From positions 2,604,001-2,668,000 of the forward strand of contig NZ_CAJIMS010000001.1 in NCBI RefSeq assembly GCF_905175375.1: a stretch of DNA of 64,000 bases, in the 5' to 3' direction. Within the stretch, counting starts at the first letter, position 1, and each line of letters begins with the position of its first letter. Below the pieces are notes generated by a model. The model was given only the letters and a program-made list of their open reading frames with translations, was not told the origin of the DNA and made no database searches. This document shows positions 52,851-62,400 of this stretch, piece by piece. The stretch is from Chryseobacterium aquaeductus (GTDB lineage Bacteria; Bacteroidota; Bacteroidia; Flavobacteriales; Weeksellaceae). The position numbers and the translations under genes are program-made.

Positions 52851-53855
52851 TTGAATCCTACCATTTCCATCGTCGTCGCCATATTCAACCGAAGAGACGA
52901 GCTCTTCGAACTTCTCAATTCACTGACTTTTCAAACAGATAAAGCGTTTGAAATCATTATCGTGGATGATGGTTCTTTGATCGATTTGAAACCTACGATC
53001 AATAATTTTGATGGAATTTTAGATATTAAATATTTCAGAAAAGACAATTCAGGTCCTGGTTTATCGAGAAATTACGGTTCGAAAAGAGCTTCCAACGAGT
53101 GGCTCGTTTTTGTTGACAGTGATGTGATTGTGGAGAAAGATTATATTCAAAATATTAAAAAAGACATTCTTACCATTCCGTGTGATGCTTTTGGTGGTGC
53201 AGATAAAGCTCACCGGGGTTTTAATCTGATGCAGAAAGCTATTTCTTATTCTATGACCTCCGTTTTTACGACAGGTGGAATCCGCGGAAATAAAAAGTCG
53301 GTTTCCAAATTCCAGCCGAGAAGTTTTAATATGGGAGTGAAGAAAGAAGTTTTTGAAAAAGTAGGTGGTTTTTCTGAAATGAGAATCGGTGAAGATCCTG
53401 ATTTATCGATGACGCTCTGGGAGAACGGCTTTACGACAGCTTTTTTCGACGATATTGCAGTGTATCACAAACGTCGTGTAGATTTTGGCAAGTTTTCAAA
53501 GCAGGTGTATCAATTTGGTTGTGCAAGACCAATCCTAAATCAGAGGCATCCGAAATATGTGAAACTCTCTTTTGCATTTCCTTCGTTGTTTTTGTTAGGT
53601 TATGTTTTAGGATTTTTAGAATATTTCTTTTTAGCAAGAGGAATTATTCTCGCATTGTACGGTTTGTATACCATTATGGTTTTGATCCATGCGATGATTG
53701 TAACCAAAAATATTGCGATTGCAGGAATGGCGGTAATTTCCACTTATATCCAAATGTTTTCGTACGGTTACGGATTTTTAAAATCCTGGATACTTTTAAA
53801 TGTTTTCAGAATGAAACCTGAAGATGCTTTTCCAAAACATTTTCATAGAAATTAG
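52851..53855 (+). CDS. Glycosyltransferase family 2
   Basis: A 334-residue GT-A enzyme: ISIVVAIFNRRDELFELLNSL at the N-terminus, IIIVDDGS, and the metal-binding DSD (D89-S90-D91) in FVDSDVIVEKDY. The acceptor side has GEDPDLSMTLWENGF. The C-terminal third has two or three hydrophobic helices, so it is membrane-associated. It transfers a sugar from an NDP-sugar; the product is unknown. TTG start: an in-frame TGA lies 12 bp upstream with no ATG between, and the TTG gives the normal family N-terminus. Followed by a bidirectional terminator. Confidence 0.87.
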   Translation: MNPTISIVVAIFNRRDELFELLNSLTFQTDKAFEIIIVDDGSLIDLKPTINNFDGILDIKYFRKDNSGPGLSRNYGSKRASNEWLVFVDSDVIVEKDYIQNIKKDILTIPCDAFGGADKAHRGFNLMQKAISYSMTSVFTTGGIRGNKKSVSKFQPRSFNMGVKKEVFEKVGGFSEMRIGEDPDLSMTLWENGFTTAFFDDIAVYHKRRVDFGKFSKQVYQFGCARPILNQRHPKYVKLSFAFPSLFLLGYVLGFLEYFFLARGIILALYGLYTIMVLIHAMIVTKNIAIAGMAVISTYIQMFSYGYGFLKSWILLNVFRMKPEDAFPKHFHRN

Positions 53856-53887
53856 CGATTCAAGTATTTCTACATACTAAAAAAGAT

Positions 53888-53916
53888 AAATGCCGTCGAG
53901 ATTCTCAACGGCATTT
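53888..53916. terminator. Bidirectional terminator between the glycosyltransferase and PLP-enzyme genes
   Basis: AAATGCCGT / ACGGCATTT stem with an 11-nt loop between convergent genes. Confidence 0.85.
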
Positions 53917-53934
53917 ATTCACAATATCAATTAA

Positions 53935-55152
53935 TTAAACTTTTTCTGTTTGCAGAACGCCTGTTTTAATCATGCATTCTTTCATTTTTTTGTAGGTTCT
54001 TTTGATGTCATGATCAAGACCTATAGAAAATCTGATGAGTCCGTCAGAAATTCCCATTTCTTCTCTTTCTTCTTCGGGTATTTCAGATGAAGTCGAGCTT
54101 CCGGAACATGAAAATAATGTCTTGTAAAACCCTAAACTTACTGCAAGATAACCAAGATTTTCCTGTTGCATCATCTCCATTAGTTCATTCGCTTTTTCAG
54201 TTGTTCCAGCGTCAACGGTTAAAAGTCCGCCAAAACCATATTCTTCATTCATCATGCTTTTCATCAGGTCATGATTTTTGTGAGAAGGTAATCCAGGATA
54301 AGATATTTTTAAACCATCGTTTTCAAACCTTTCTGCAAGATACATCGCGTTATGGCTGTGCTGTTTCATACGGATATGAAGCGTTCTCAGATTTTTCAGA
54401 ATACTTGCAGATCTGAAGCTGTCCATGGTTGGTCCCAAAAGCATACAAGCTCCGTTGTTCACGTTTTTGGTATCATTGATGAATTCTTGTGTACCGCAAT
54501 AAACTCCGCCAACCGTATCACTGCTGCCATTGATAAATTTAGTAAGACTGTGAATCACAATATCAGCACCCAAAAGCGTTGGTGATATGGAAAGCGGAGA
54601 AAAAGTATTGTCTACTATAAGTTTCAGGTTATGTTTTTTACAAATTGCCGAAAGTTTCTTGAGATCAGCAACCTCAAGAAGCGGATTGCTCACACTCTCG
54701 CAATAAATAATTTTTGTATTGGGTTGGATGGCTTTCTCTATAGCATCAAAATTATTGATGTCTACAAAACTTGTTTCGATCTGATAAGGAGGCAGGAAAT
54801 TTTTCAGAAAAGCATACGTTCCTCCATAGATTGTTCTGCTTGAGATGATGTGATCTCCACTTTTGCAGATCTGCATCAAAACAGAAGTAATTGCACCCAT
54901 ACCTGAAGCGGTAACGTTGGCAGTTTCTGTATTTTCCATTTTTGCTAAAGCCTGCGAAAGATAAAGATTCATCGGAGAAGAATGTCTGGAATATAAATAA
55001 CAGCCGTCTGCATTTCCTTCAAATGTATCAAACATGGTTTTTGCAGAAAGAAAAGTGTATGTAGAGCTGTCCGAGATTGATGGGTTTACACCGCCAAATT
55101 CTCCAAAATATTGCAAATCCTGTATTTCGTTTGCTGCGTTAAAATGATCCAT
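53935..55152 (-). CDS. Cys/Met-metabolism PLP enzyme (methionine gamma-lyase or cystathionine-lyase type)
   Basis: A 405-residue PLP-dependent trans-sulfuration family enzyme. The PLP lysine is K205 in HSLTKFINGSSDTVGG. Other conserved parts are ASGMGAITSVLMQI, TIYGGTYAFL, and the C-terminal RFSIGLDHDIKRTY. It could be a methionine gamma-lyase, cystathionine beta/gamma-lyase or O-acetylhomoserine sulfhydrylase; the sequence does not separate them. It is divergent from an Lrp/AsnC regulator with a palindrome in the shared 144-bp spacer, which suggests amino-acid control. Confidence 0.85.
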   Translation of the reverse strand: MDHFNAANEIQDLQYFGEFGGVNPSISDSSTYTFLSAKTMFDTFEGNADGCYLYSRHSSPMNLYLSQALAKMENTETANVTASGMGAITSVLMQICKSGDHIISSRTIYGGTYAFLKNFLPPYQIETSFVDINNFDAIEKAIQPNTKIIYCESVSNPLLEVADLKKLSAICKKHNLKLIVDNTFSPLSISPTLLGADIVIHSLTKFINGSSDTVGGVYCGTQEFINDTKNVNNGACMLLGPTMDSFRSASILKNLRTLHIRMKQHSHNAMYLAERFENDGLKISYPGLPSHKNHDLMKSMMNEEYGFGGLLTVDAGTTEKANELMEMMQQENLGYLAVSLGFYKTLFSCSGSSTSSEIPEEEREEMGISDGLIRFSIGLDHDIKRTYKKMKECMIKTGVLQTEKV

Positions 55153-55211
55153 ATTTTTTTATTTTAAAAATGAACCATTTATTATTTTATTACAAGATAA
55201 TGTTTAAAATT

Positions 55212-55226
55212 TAGATTTAAAATCTA
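55212..55226. promoter_or_regulatory. Candidate Lrp/AsnC operator
   Basis: TAGATTT-A-AAATCTA perfect palindrome inside the spacer between the divergent PLP enzyme and Lrp genes; size and AT-richness fit Lrp-family sites. Confidence 0.5.
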
Positions 55227-55296
55227 GTAATTGTAATTTGAGATGATAAAAAGTTTATTAATTTTGAATTTAATAAATTTAACCAAAAATTTTTCT

Positions 55297-55755
55297 ATGC
55301 AACTTGACGAAACAGATAAAAAACTCCTGCTTTTTTTGCAGCAAGACTGTAAACAAACCACCAAAGAGTTGTCTTACAAACTCGGTTTGTCGATTACCGC
55401 TGTTTATGAACGTGTGCGAAAGCTCGAAAATAATGGCGTAATTTCAAAATATGTGGCCATTTTAGATAAAACAAAAATTGATAAAAACTTCGTTATTCTA
55501 TGTCATGTAAAACTGACTCAGCACAAAAAAGAATATGTACTTCGTTTTGAAAAAGAAGTGATGACTTTGGATGAAGTTACAGAATGTTTTCATGTAAGTG
55601 GTGACTATGATTATATCCTGAAAATCTGTGTAAAAGACATGGAAGATTACCGTAATTTTATGTTGACTAAACTCACAACAATTCAGCATATTGCGAGCAC
55701 ACAAAGTTCATTTACAATATCTGAAGTGAAAAATACAACTGAATTAGTTTTATAA
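55297..55755 (+). CDS. Lrp/AsnC family transcriptional regulator
   Basis: A 152-residue regulator: N-terminal winged helix-turn-helix (LDETDKKLLLFLQQDCKQTTKELSYKLGLSITAVYERV...) and C-terminal RAM ligand domain (VTECFHVSGDYDYILKICV). These octameric proteins bind amino acids and regulate neighbouring transport or metabolism genes. The ATG at 55297 starts at the family N-terminus; an upstream in-frame start at 55243 would add 18 unrelated residues. The divergent PLP enzyme is its likely target. Confidence 0.92.
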   Translation: MQLDETDKKLLLFLQQDCKQTTKELSYKLGLSITAVYERVRKLENNGVISKYVAILDKTKIDKNFVILCHVKLTQHKKEYVLRFEKEVMTLDEVTECFHVSGDYDYILKICVKDMEDYRNFMLTKLTTIQHIASTQSSFTISEVKNTTELVL

Positions 55756-55760
55756 TTTTT

Positions 55761-56786
55761 TTAAACTAGAACTCCATTTTTGGCAGCAATCGGTTCCGGC
55801 AGGTCATCATGTTCACCAATCAATTGTAGAAGGTCGATTTCGATGGTTCGGCAGATAGAAAGCATCGGAATATCAAACATCAATCCGCTAAAAGGATTTT
55901 CAGAATAATCGCCAACGAGTTCCATAATGATGTAAATCCAACCAACTATCACGCAGAAAGGGATGCACGTCCAGATTCCCCAATCACCCAATTTACTGAA
56001 TTCACTTACCAAACCTAAAGGTAAAAGGATAATGAAAATTACGATAAAAATAAATCCTGAATTGGCAAACTGTCGTGGAGAAGGAAATTTTTTGATCCGT
56101 TCTGCCTGTCCCTGATAATCGTAGAAATCATTCAGGCAATTCTGCAACTGCATCTGATCAAAATCGGTGATGACTTTTTTATTTTTTAAATAATTTAAAT
56201 CTTTCGCCTGTTTTGAATTAAGATAAGTTGCAAAATTTTTGTAATCTTCCTGTACTTGCAATTCATCTTCTGAAAGATATTTTTGCTGAAAAAGATGCGT
56301 TCTTACATAATCGGGAAAACCAGCTTTTATCTGTCTGTGTCTTTTAAAATTGATGCTTCCGAAATGTCTTTCAAGGCTTATATGCTCCCATTCAGTGGGT
56401 ATCAAGAGTTGTTCTCTCAAAGTATAAAGCCAGGCAATGTGACGGTAGACCAGCTGTTTCTTAAAATCTTTGATATAATGCATTTCACCTTTTTCGGTAT
56501 CGAAAGCATAGAGCATTGATGTAAATGATCGGCTGGAATTCACAATGGCGCCCCAGATTTTCCTGGCTTCCCAAAGCCTGTCGTAAGCCTGATTGCTTTT
56601 AAAACCAACGAAGAAAGCAACTGCCGTACCTACCAATGTAAGCGGAACCAAAGGAATCGTCATCCACTGCCACTGAAAAAAGTAATAGATTGCGGCAACG
56701 AATGTGCTCCATGCAGTAAGCCAGACAAGATGCAAACCTGCGAGATTAGCAATTTGTTTGTAATTGAAATATTTTGTTGTGATCAT
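55761..56786 (-). CDS. Bestrophin-like (UPF0187) membrane protein
   Basis: A 341-residue protein with hydrophobic segments near residues 17-65 and 225-275. The family is marked by VPLTLVGTAVAFFVGFKSNQAYDRLWEARKIWGAIVN and the second half with LPLGLV and PFCVIVGWIYIIMELVGDYSENPF. Bacterial bestrophin homologues form pentameric ion channels (often cation-selective). The physiological role here is unknown. ATG at 56786 rather than an upstream TTG. Convergent with lrp, only 5 bp apart. Confidence 0.86.
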   Translation of the reverse strand: MITTKYFNYKQIANLAGLHLVWLTAWSTFVAAIYYFFQWQWMTIPLVPLTLVGTAVAFFVGFKSNQAYDRLWEARKIWGAIVNSSRSFTSMLYAFDTEKGEMHYIKDFKKQLVYRHIAWLYTLREQLLIPTEWEHISLERHFGSINFKRHRQIKAGFPDYVRTHLFQQKYLSEDELQVQEDYKNFATYLNSKQAKDLNYLKNKKVITDFDQMQLQNCLNDFYDYQGQAERIKKFPSPRQFANSGFIFIVIFIILLPLGLVSEFSKLGDWGIWTCIPFCVIVGWIYIIMELVGDYSENPFSGLMFDIPMLSICRTIEIDLLQLIGEHDDLPEPIAAKNGVLV

Positions 56787-56832
56787 TTTAAAAGTAATTA
56801 CTGAAACCAAGGTAACAAAAACTGTACAAAAA

Positions 56833-56856
56833 AGCCTCTAAAATAATTTAGAGGCT
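56833..56856 (-). terminator. Terminator after the E1 gene
   Basis: AGCCTCTAAA / TTTAGAGGCT perfect 10-bp stem with an ATAA loop; a T-run follows on the minus strand. Confidence 0.85.
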
Positions 56857-56863
56857 ATTATAT

Positions 56864-58936
56864 TTAATATTTCAACATTTCGTCGATTTTCTTCGTCAGC
56901 TTTTCAGCATTGGGAAGCATTTCTTTTTCTAAAATTAAATTGATCGGAACTGCAGGTGTATCAAGCGATCCCATGGTTTCTACCGGAGCATCGAGATATT
57001 TAAAGCAATTTTTAGAAATTCGGTGTGCAAAAGCTTCAGCGAAAGAATTATTTAATTGCTCTTCCGTCAAAACAATACATTTTCCGTGCGCTTTTACTCT
57101 TTCGAAAACCAATTCTTCATCCAAAGGAATGATGGTTCTCAAATCAATGACTTCTACTTTTCCACCAAAGTTTTTTACGGCTTCTTTTGCCCAGTAAACA
57201 CCCATTCCATAAGTAATTACGACAATAGTGTTTCCTTTTTTGATTTCGTTTTCATCAGCTTCGATTACAACTTTTCCTTTTCCGAAAGGTAAAATGTAGT
57301 CTTCTGCCGGTTCGATGGTTTTTGCATCTTCTGTTCCCGGAACTTTGCTCCAGTACAATCCTTTATGCTCTAGCATTACTACTGGATTTGGGTCGTAGTA
57401 AGCAGCTTTTAATAAACCTTTAAAATCTGCTGCATTGCTTGGATAAGCGATTTTTATTCCCTTAATATTCGCTAAAATACTTTCAACACTTCCACTATGA
57501 TAAGGTCCGCCACCACCGTAAGCTCCGATTGGAACTCTGATAATATTGCTTACAGGAAATTTCCCGTTGCTTAAATAATTTGATTTTGAAATCTCTGTAA
57601 TCAACTGGTTGATTCCTGGATATATGTAATCTGCAAACTGAACTTCTACAATCGGTTTTAAACCAACAGCGCTCATTCCCGTTGTAGAACCAATAATATA
57701 AGCTTCTTGAATTGCAGTATTGAAAACTCTTTTGCTTCCAAATTTCTTGCCTAAGGTTACCGTCTCACGGAAAACTCCACCGATTCTTTCGCCAACATCT
57801 TGTCCGTACAACAAAGCTTCAGGATGTTTCCACATGATCTCCTGAATAGCGTGAATCGCTGCGTCAACCATTACTATTTTTTCACCACCTTCAGGTTCGC
57901 GCGTTCCCACTTCTTCCGTAATCGGAGTCGGTGCAAAAATATGTTGCATCACTGTTTCAGGTTTCGGATCTTCGGCTTTTTGAGCTCTTTCGAATGCTTC
58001 TTCAGCTTCTAATCTTGCCTTTTTGGTGATTTGCTTTAATAATTCTTCATCTGTACCAGATTCAAGCAGTTGATTTCTAAGAATTTCTCCCGGATCTTTC
58101 GCTCTGTGTTTGGTTAAATCTTCCTCGTCTCTATAGAATTCTCTTCGCACGCCGGAAGTGTGGTGACCAATCAAAACTGTTTTTGCACAGACAACCAAAG
58201 GTTTTCTTTCTGCTCTTACAAAATCGACTGCTTTTTTCATCACTTCAAAACTTTCAGCGAAATTGGTTCCGTCAACTCTCATTCTTCCCAAACCTACAAA
58301 ACCAGCGACAAAATCGTAAGCATCACAAGTTCTTGCTTCATCTTTGGTTACAGAAATTCCCCATTCGTTATCCTGAACCAAGAAAATAATTGGAAGTTGG
58401 TGCAAAGCGGCAAACTGAAGTGCTTCACTCACTTCTCCTTCCGTCACAGAATTGTCTCCCAAACTACAAATAACAACAGGATTGTTTTCAAATTTTTCTA
58501 ATTCAAAATCCTCAATATATTTGATTCCCTGTGCAACTCCGGTTGTCGGAATGGTCTGCATTCCCGTTGCTGAACTTTGATGAATGATCTTCGGCATGTT
58601 TTCGTCTCTGCTCGAAGGGTGAGAATAATACGATCTTCCACCAGAAAAAGGATCATCAGCTTTTGCCAATAACTGAAGCATCAGTTGATAAGGCTCAAAA
58701 CCAATTCCTAACAAAATACTTTCGTCTCTGTAATAAGGAGAAACCCAGTCTTCTTTTTTCAATTGATAAGCCGTAGCCAACTGAATTGCCTCGTGACCTC
58801 TGGAAGTACTGTGTACATATTTGCAAACATTTCTGTTTTCTTCATAGATGTCTGCCATTGCTTTTGCAAGCATCATGTGGTTGTAGGCTTTAAGTAAAAT
58901 ATCCTGTGAAACTTTTTCGTGAAGTGTATTTTCCAT
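56864..58936 (-). CDS. 2-oxoacid dehydrogenase E1, alpha-beta fusion
   Basis: A 690-residue fusion. The alpha part (about 1-340) has HSTSRGHEAIQLATAYQL, HQSSATGMQTIPTTGVAQG and the TPP region SLGDNSVTEGEVSEALQFAA...NEWGIS, where GDG reads GDN. The beta part (about 365-690) has GQDVGERIGGVFRETVTL, PIVEVQFADYIYPGINQL, PYHSGSVESILANI and VVITYGMGVYWAKEAV. The family decarboxylates 2-oxoacids, most likely branched-chain 2-oxoisovalerate-type substrates, and feeds acyl groups to E2 lipoyl domains. ATG at 58936; E2 and E3 genes are not adjacent. The long fused form is common in Bacteroidetes. Confidence 0.9.
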   Translation of the reverse strand: MENTLHEKVSQDILLKAYNHMMLAKAMADIYEENRNVCKYVHSTSRGHEAIQLATAYQLKKEDWVSPYYRDESILLGIGFEPYQLMLQLLAKADDPFSGGRSYYSHPSSRDENMPKIIHQSSATGMQTIPTTGVAQGIKYIEDFELEKFENNPVVICSLGDNSVTEGEVSEALQFAALHQLPIIFLVQDNEWGISVTKDEARTCDAYDFVAGFVGLGRMRVDGTNFAESFEVMKKAVDFVRAERKPLVVCAKTVLIGHHTSGVRREFYRDEEDLTKHRAKDPGEILRNQLLESGTDEELLKQITKKARLEAEEAFERAQKAEDPKPETVMQHIFAPTPITEEVGTREPEGGEKIVMVDAAIHAIQEIMWKHPEALLYGQDVGERIGGVFRETVTLGKKFGSKRVFNTAIQEAYIIGSTTGMSAVGLKPIVEVQFADYIYPGINQLITEISKSNYLSNGKFPVSNIIRVPIGAYGGGGPYHSGSVESILANIKGIKIAYPSNAADFKGLLKAAYYDPNPVVMLEHKGLYWSKVPGTEDAKTIEPAEDYILPFGKGKVVIEADENEIKKGNTIVVITYGMGVYWAKEAVKNFGGKVEVIDLRTIIPLDEELVFERVKAHGKCIVLTEEQLNNSFAEAFAHRISKNCFKYLDAPVETMGSLDTPAVPINLILEKEMLPNAEKLTKKIDEMLKY

Positions 58937-59426
58937 AGAAAGCAAAGATAAGCATATTTTGGATTTTTAAAAATAAATGCCTAACAATTGATAGGTTGGT
59001 TGTTTTAAAAACAAAATTTTTAAAGGAAATGATAGGAAGAAGTTGTAACGTCTACAGAATTTATGTGGATAAAATCAATTTATTTTTAAGATCCGTATCA
59101 AAGGCTTCGACGAGCTCAGCCTGACAACGTTTAGTATTAGAGATGTGACGCTGAGCCTGTCGAAGCGCATTCTTTGTATACAAAATATTTTTTTTAATAA
59201 AAACGATACTTACCTTTAAGAAAATCTTTAATTTTTTAATGTAATGTGTTCTATTGTTTTTGAAGCAAATAAACTTAAAAATTTAAGTGTTCTAATCTGC
59301 CAAAAATAAATTTTCTATCTCTCAATGTTAGTAAATCATCGAAGATTTCCAGATCCTAAATTTTGAAAAACAGCAAAAATAACACTAGCTTTACATTCTT
59401 TTTTAATTAAAAGTCAGACAGAATTT
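58937..59426. other. Intergenic region between the E1 and dnaE genes
   Basis: 490 bp without a gene I can support. It contains the inverted repeat at 59104-59166 and otherwise AT-rich sequence, including the divergent leader regions of the two genes. Confidence 0.7.
59104..59166. repeat. Dispersed inverted repeat (CTTCGAC...GCTCAG type)
   Basis: GCTTCGACGAGCTCAGCCTGACA (left arm, written here as two parts: GCTTCGACGAG and CTCAGCCTGACA) pairs with TGTGACGCTGAG / CCTGTCGAAGC across a 17-nt spacer with a few mismatches. It matches the fragment inside the methyltransferase gene at 49261. Confidence 0.7.
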
Positions 59427-62400
59427 ATGTATTTAGTTTTTGACACAGAAACCACAGGTTTACCAAAAAATTTCAACGCACCACTTTCAGATTCCGACAA
59501 CTGGCCAAGAATGGTTCAGATCGCTTGGCAATTGCATGATGATGACGGTAAATTGCTTGAAAATCAAGATTATATAATTAAGCCGGAAGGTTATGATATA
59601 CCGTTTAATGCTGCAAGGATTCACGGAATTACCACTAAAATTGCCAATGAAGAAGGTCGTGATCTTGAAGAGGTTTTAAATGAATTTGCTGAAGTTTTAG
59701 AAAGAGTAAGAGTTGTTTCCGGGCACAATGTCGAGTTCGATTACAACATTGTAGGAGCTGAATTTTTTAGAAAAAATATTAAGGATAATCTTCAGGAAAA
59801 ACCGAAAGCAGATACCATGATTCTTGGTACAGATTATTGTCAGCTTGGCGGTGGAAGAGGAGGCAAGTACAAGTCTCCTAAACTGGAGGAATTATATGAA
59901 AAATTATACGGTCACAAATTTGATGAAGCACACAACGCTGCTGCCGACGTAAATGCAACGGCTCAGGTTTTCTTCGAAATGATGCGTATCGGAATTATTC
60001 CTGCTGAGGTTTTAAAAACTTCTGAAGATCAATTGGCGTATTTTAAAACGCTAAATCCGAATCCTATTAAACCTTTTGGAATTGTTATCAGAAGACAAGT
60101 TGCGGATTTTAATAATAAGAAAAAGCAATCTGATGTCGGAAGTATTGACGATATAGATCTAGGAAGATATTTCAATTTTGATAACAAAAGTGTTTTCTCA
60201 ACTTTAACGGCAACTTCAAGCATTAATGACCTGATCAACAAAGCTACTGAAGATCAATTTCCTGCGGTTGGAATGGTAGATTTGGGAAATATGATGGGTG
60301 CTTTCAAATTTGTTTCTGCCGTTGAATCTACCAACTCTGATCGTTCAAAAAAATATAAAGAATTTGTAGCCAAAAAACAAGAAGCTGAAGAAAACGGAAC
60401 TGAATTTAATGAAGCTGAACCCATTTCTGAGCCACTAATTCCAGTTGTAGGTTGTGAATTTTATATTTCAGACCGCTACGAACAAAAACAGTTTACCAAA
60501 GATGATCCCGACAGAAGAACGCAGGTTGTTTTGTTGGCAAAAGATTTTAAAGGATATAAAAATTTAGCTAAACTTTCAAGTATAGGTTTTCTTAAAGGAT
60601 TTTATTTTGGAGTTCCCAGGATAAGCCGTGAATTGATCGCTGAATATAAAGAAGGTTTGATAGCTCTGACTTCGGGAATCAACGGAGATATTCCGGATGC
60701 AATTCTAAATACAGGTGAGCAAAAAGGAGAAGAGCTTTTCAAATGGTGGAAAAAAACTTTTGAAGATGATTTTTATGTTCAGATTCAAAATCACAAACTT
60801 CCTGAAGAAGAGCATTTGAATGATGTTTTATTGCATTTCGCAGATAAATATAACGTTAAAATTTTAGCCCAAAATCAAACGTATTATACCAATAAAGACG
60901 ATTCTAATATCCAGGATATTGTAAGTTGTATTAAAGATGGTGAAAAACTGACAACGCCTGTAGGAAAAGGTTTCGGGAAAAGAAGAGGATTGGCTAGCGG
61001 CGAATATTATATTAAAAATGCTCACGAGATAAAGGAAACTTTTTTAAATTATCCTGATGCATTTGATGCTTATGAAGAATTCACAGCAAAATTCAGTCCT
61101 TATACCTTAAAGAGGGATGTACTCTTACCCAAATTTGATATTCCGGAAGAGTTTCTTCATTCAGAAGATGAAGTTGATGGAGGAAAACGTGGCGAAATGG
61201 CGTATTTGACGCATTTAACCTACGAAGGAGCGAAAAAAAGATATGCTGAAACAGGAATTACTGCTGAAATTAAAGAACGTCTGGATTTTGAGCTGGAGGT
61301 TGTCGCCAATACAGGTTATCCCGGATACTTTTTGATTGTACAGGATTTCTGTAACGAAGCAAGAAAAATGGGCGTTTGGGTTGGTCCGGGACGTGGTTCT
61401 GCAGCGGGTTCTGCTGTTGCATACTGTACAGGAATTACCAATGTTGACCCAATTAAATATGATTTGCTATTTGAGAGATTCCTGAATCCGGAAAGGATTT
61501 CGATGCCCGATATTGATATTGATTTTGATGATGAAGGTCGTGATAAAATCATCAAATGGGTAGTTGAAAAGTACGGTAAAAATCAGGTGGCGCAAATCAT
61601 TACCTACTCAGTTTTGGGTGGGAAATCAGCGATTAAAGATGCCGGAAGAGTTTTAGATCTTCCAATTCCGGATACCAATAATATTGCGAAACTGATTCCG
61701 CCAAGTCCTGGGATGAATATTGCAAAAGCTTTATCTAAATATGATAAATTAAAACCAGAAGATCAGCAGCTGGTTGATGAGATGAGATATGTTCTGAACA
61801 CCCCTGATGACGCACGTCACGATGTTTTGGCAAGTGCGAAAAAGATGGAAGGCTGCATCAGAAACACAGGAATTCATGCTTGTGGTGTCATTATCACGCC
61901 GGAAGATGTAAGTAATTTGGTTCCTGTTACAATTGCTGCAAAAGATGCGGATATTTTAGTTTCTCAGTTCGATAACTCTGTTGCTGAAAGTGCAGGACTT
62001 TTGAAGATGGACTTTCTGGGTCTTCGAACGTTGACAATTATTAAAGATGCTTTAAAATTAATCAAACAAAGACATAATGTAGACATTGATCCGGACACGA
62101 TTCCTCTGGATGATACCAAAACGTATCAGTTATTTAAAGAAGGAAGGACGGTCGGGATTTTCCAGTATGAAAGTCCGGGAATGCAGAAATATATGCGTGA
62201 ACTGAAGCCAACGGTTTTTGCAGATTTGATAGCCATGAATGCTTTGTACCGTCCTGGACCTATTAAATATATTCCAAATTTTATCAACAGAAAACACGGA
62301 ATTGAAGAGATTGTTTATGATTTACCTGAAACAGAAGAATATTTAAAGGAAACCTACGGAATTACCGTTTACCAGGAGCAGGTAATGCTTTTATCTCAAA

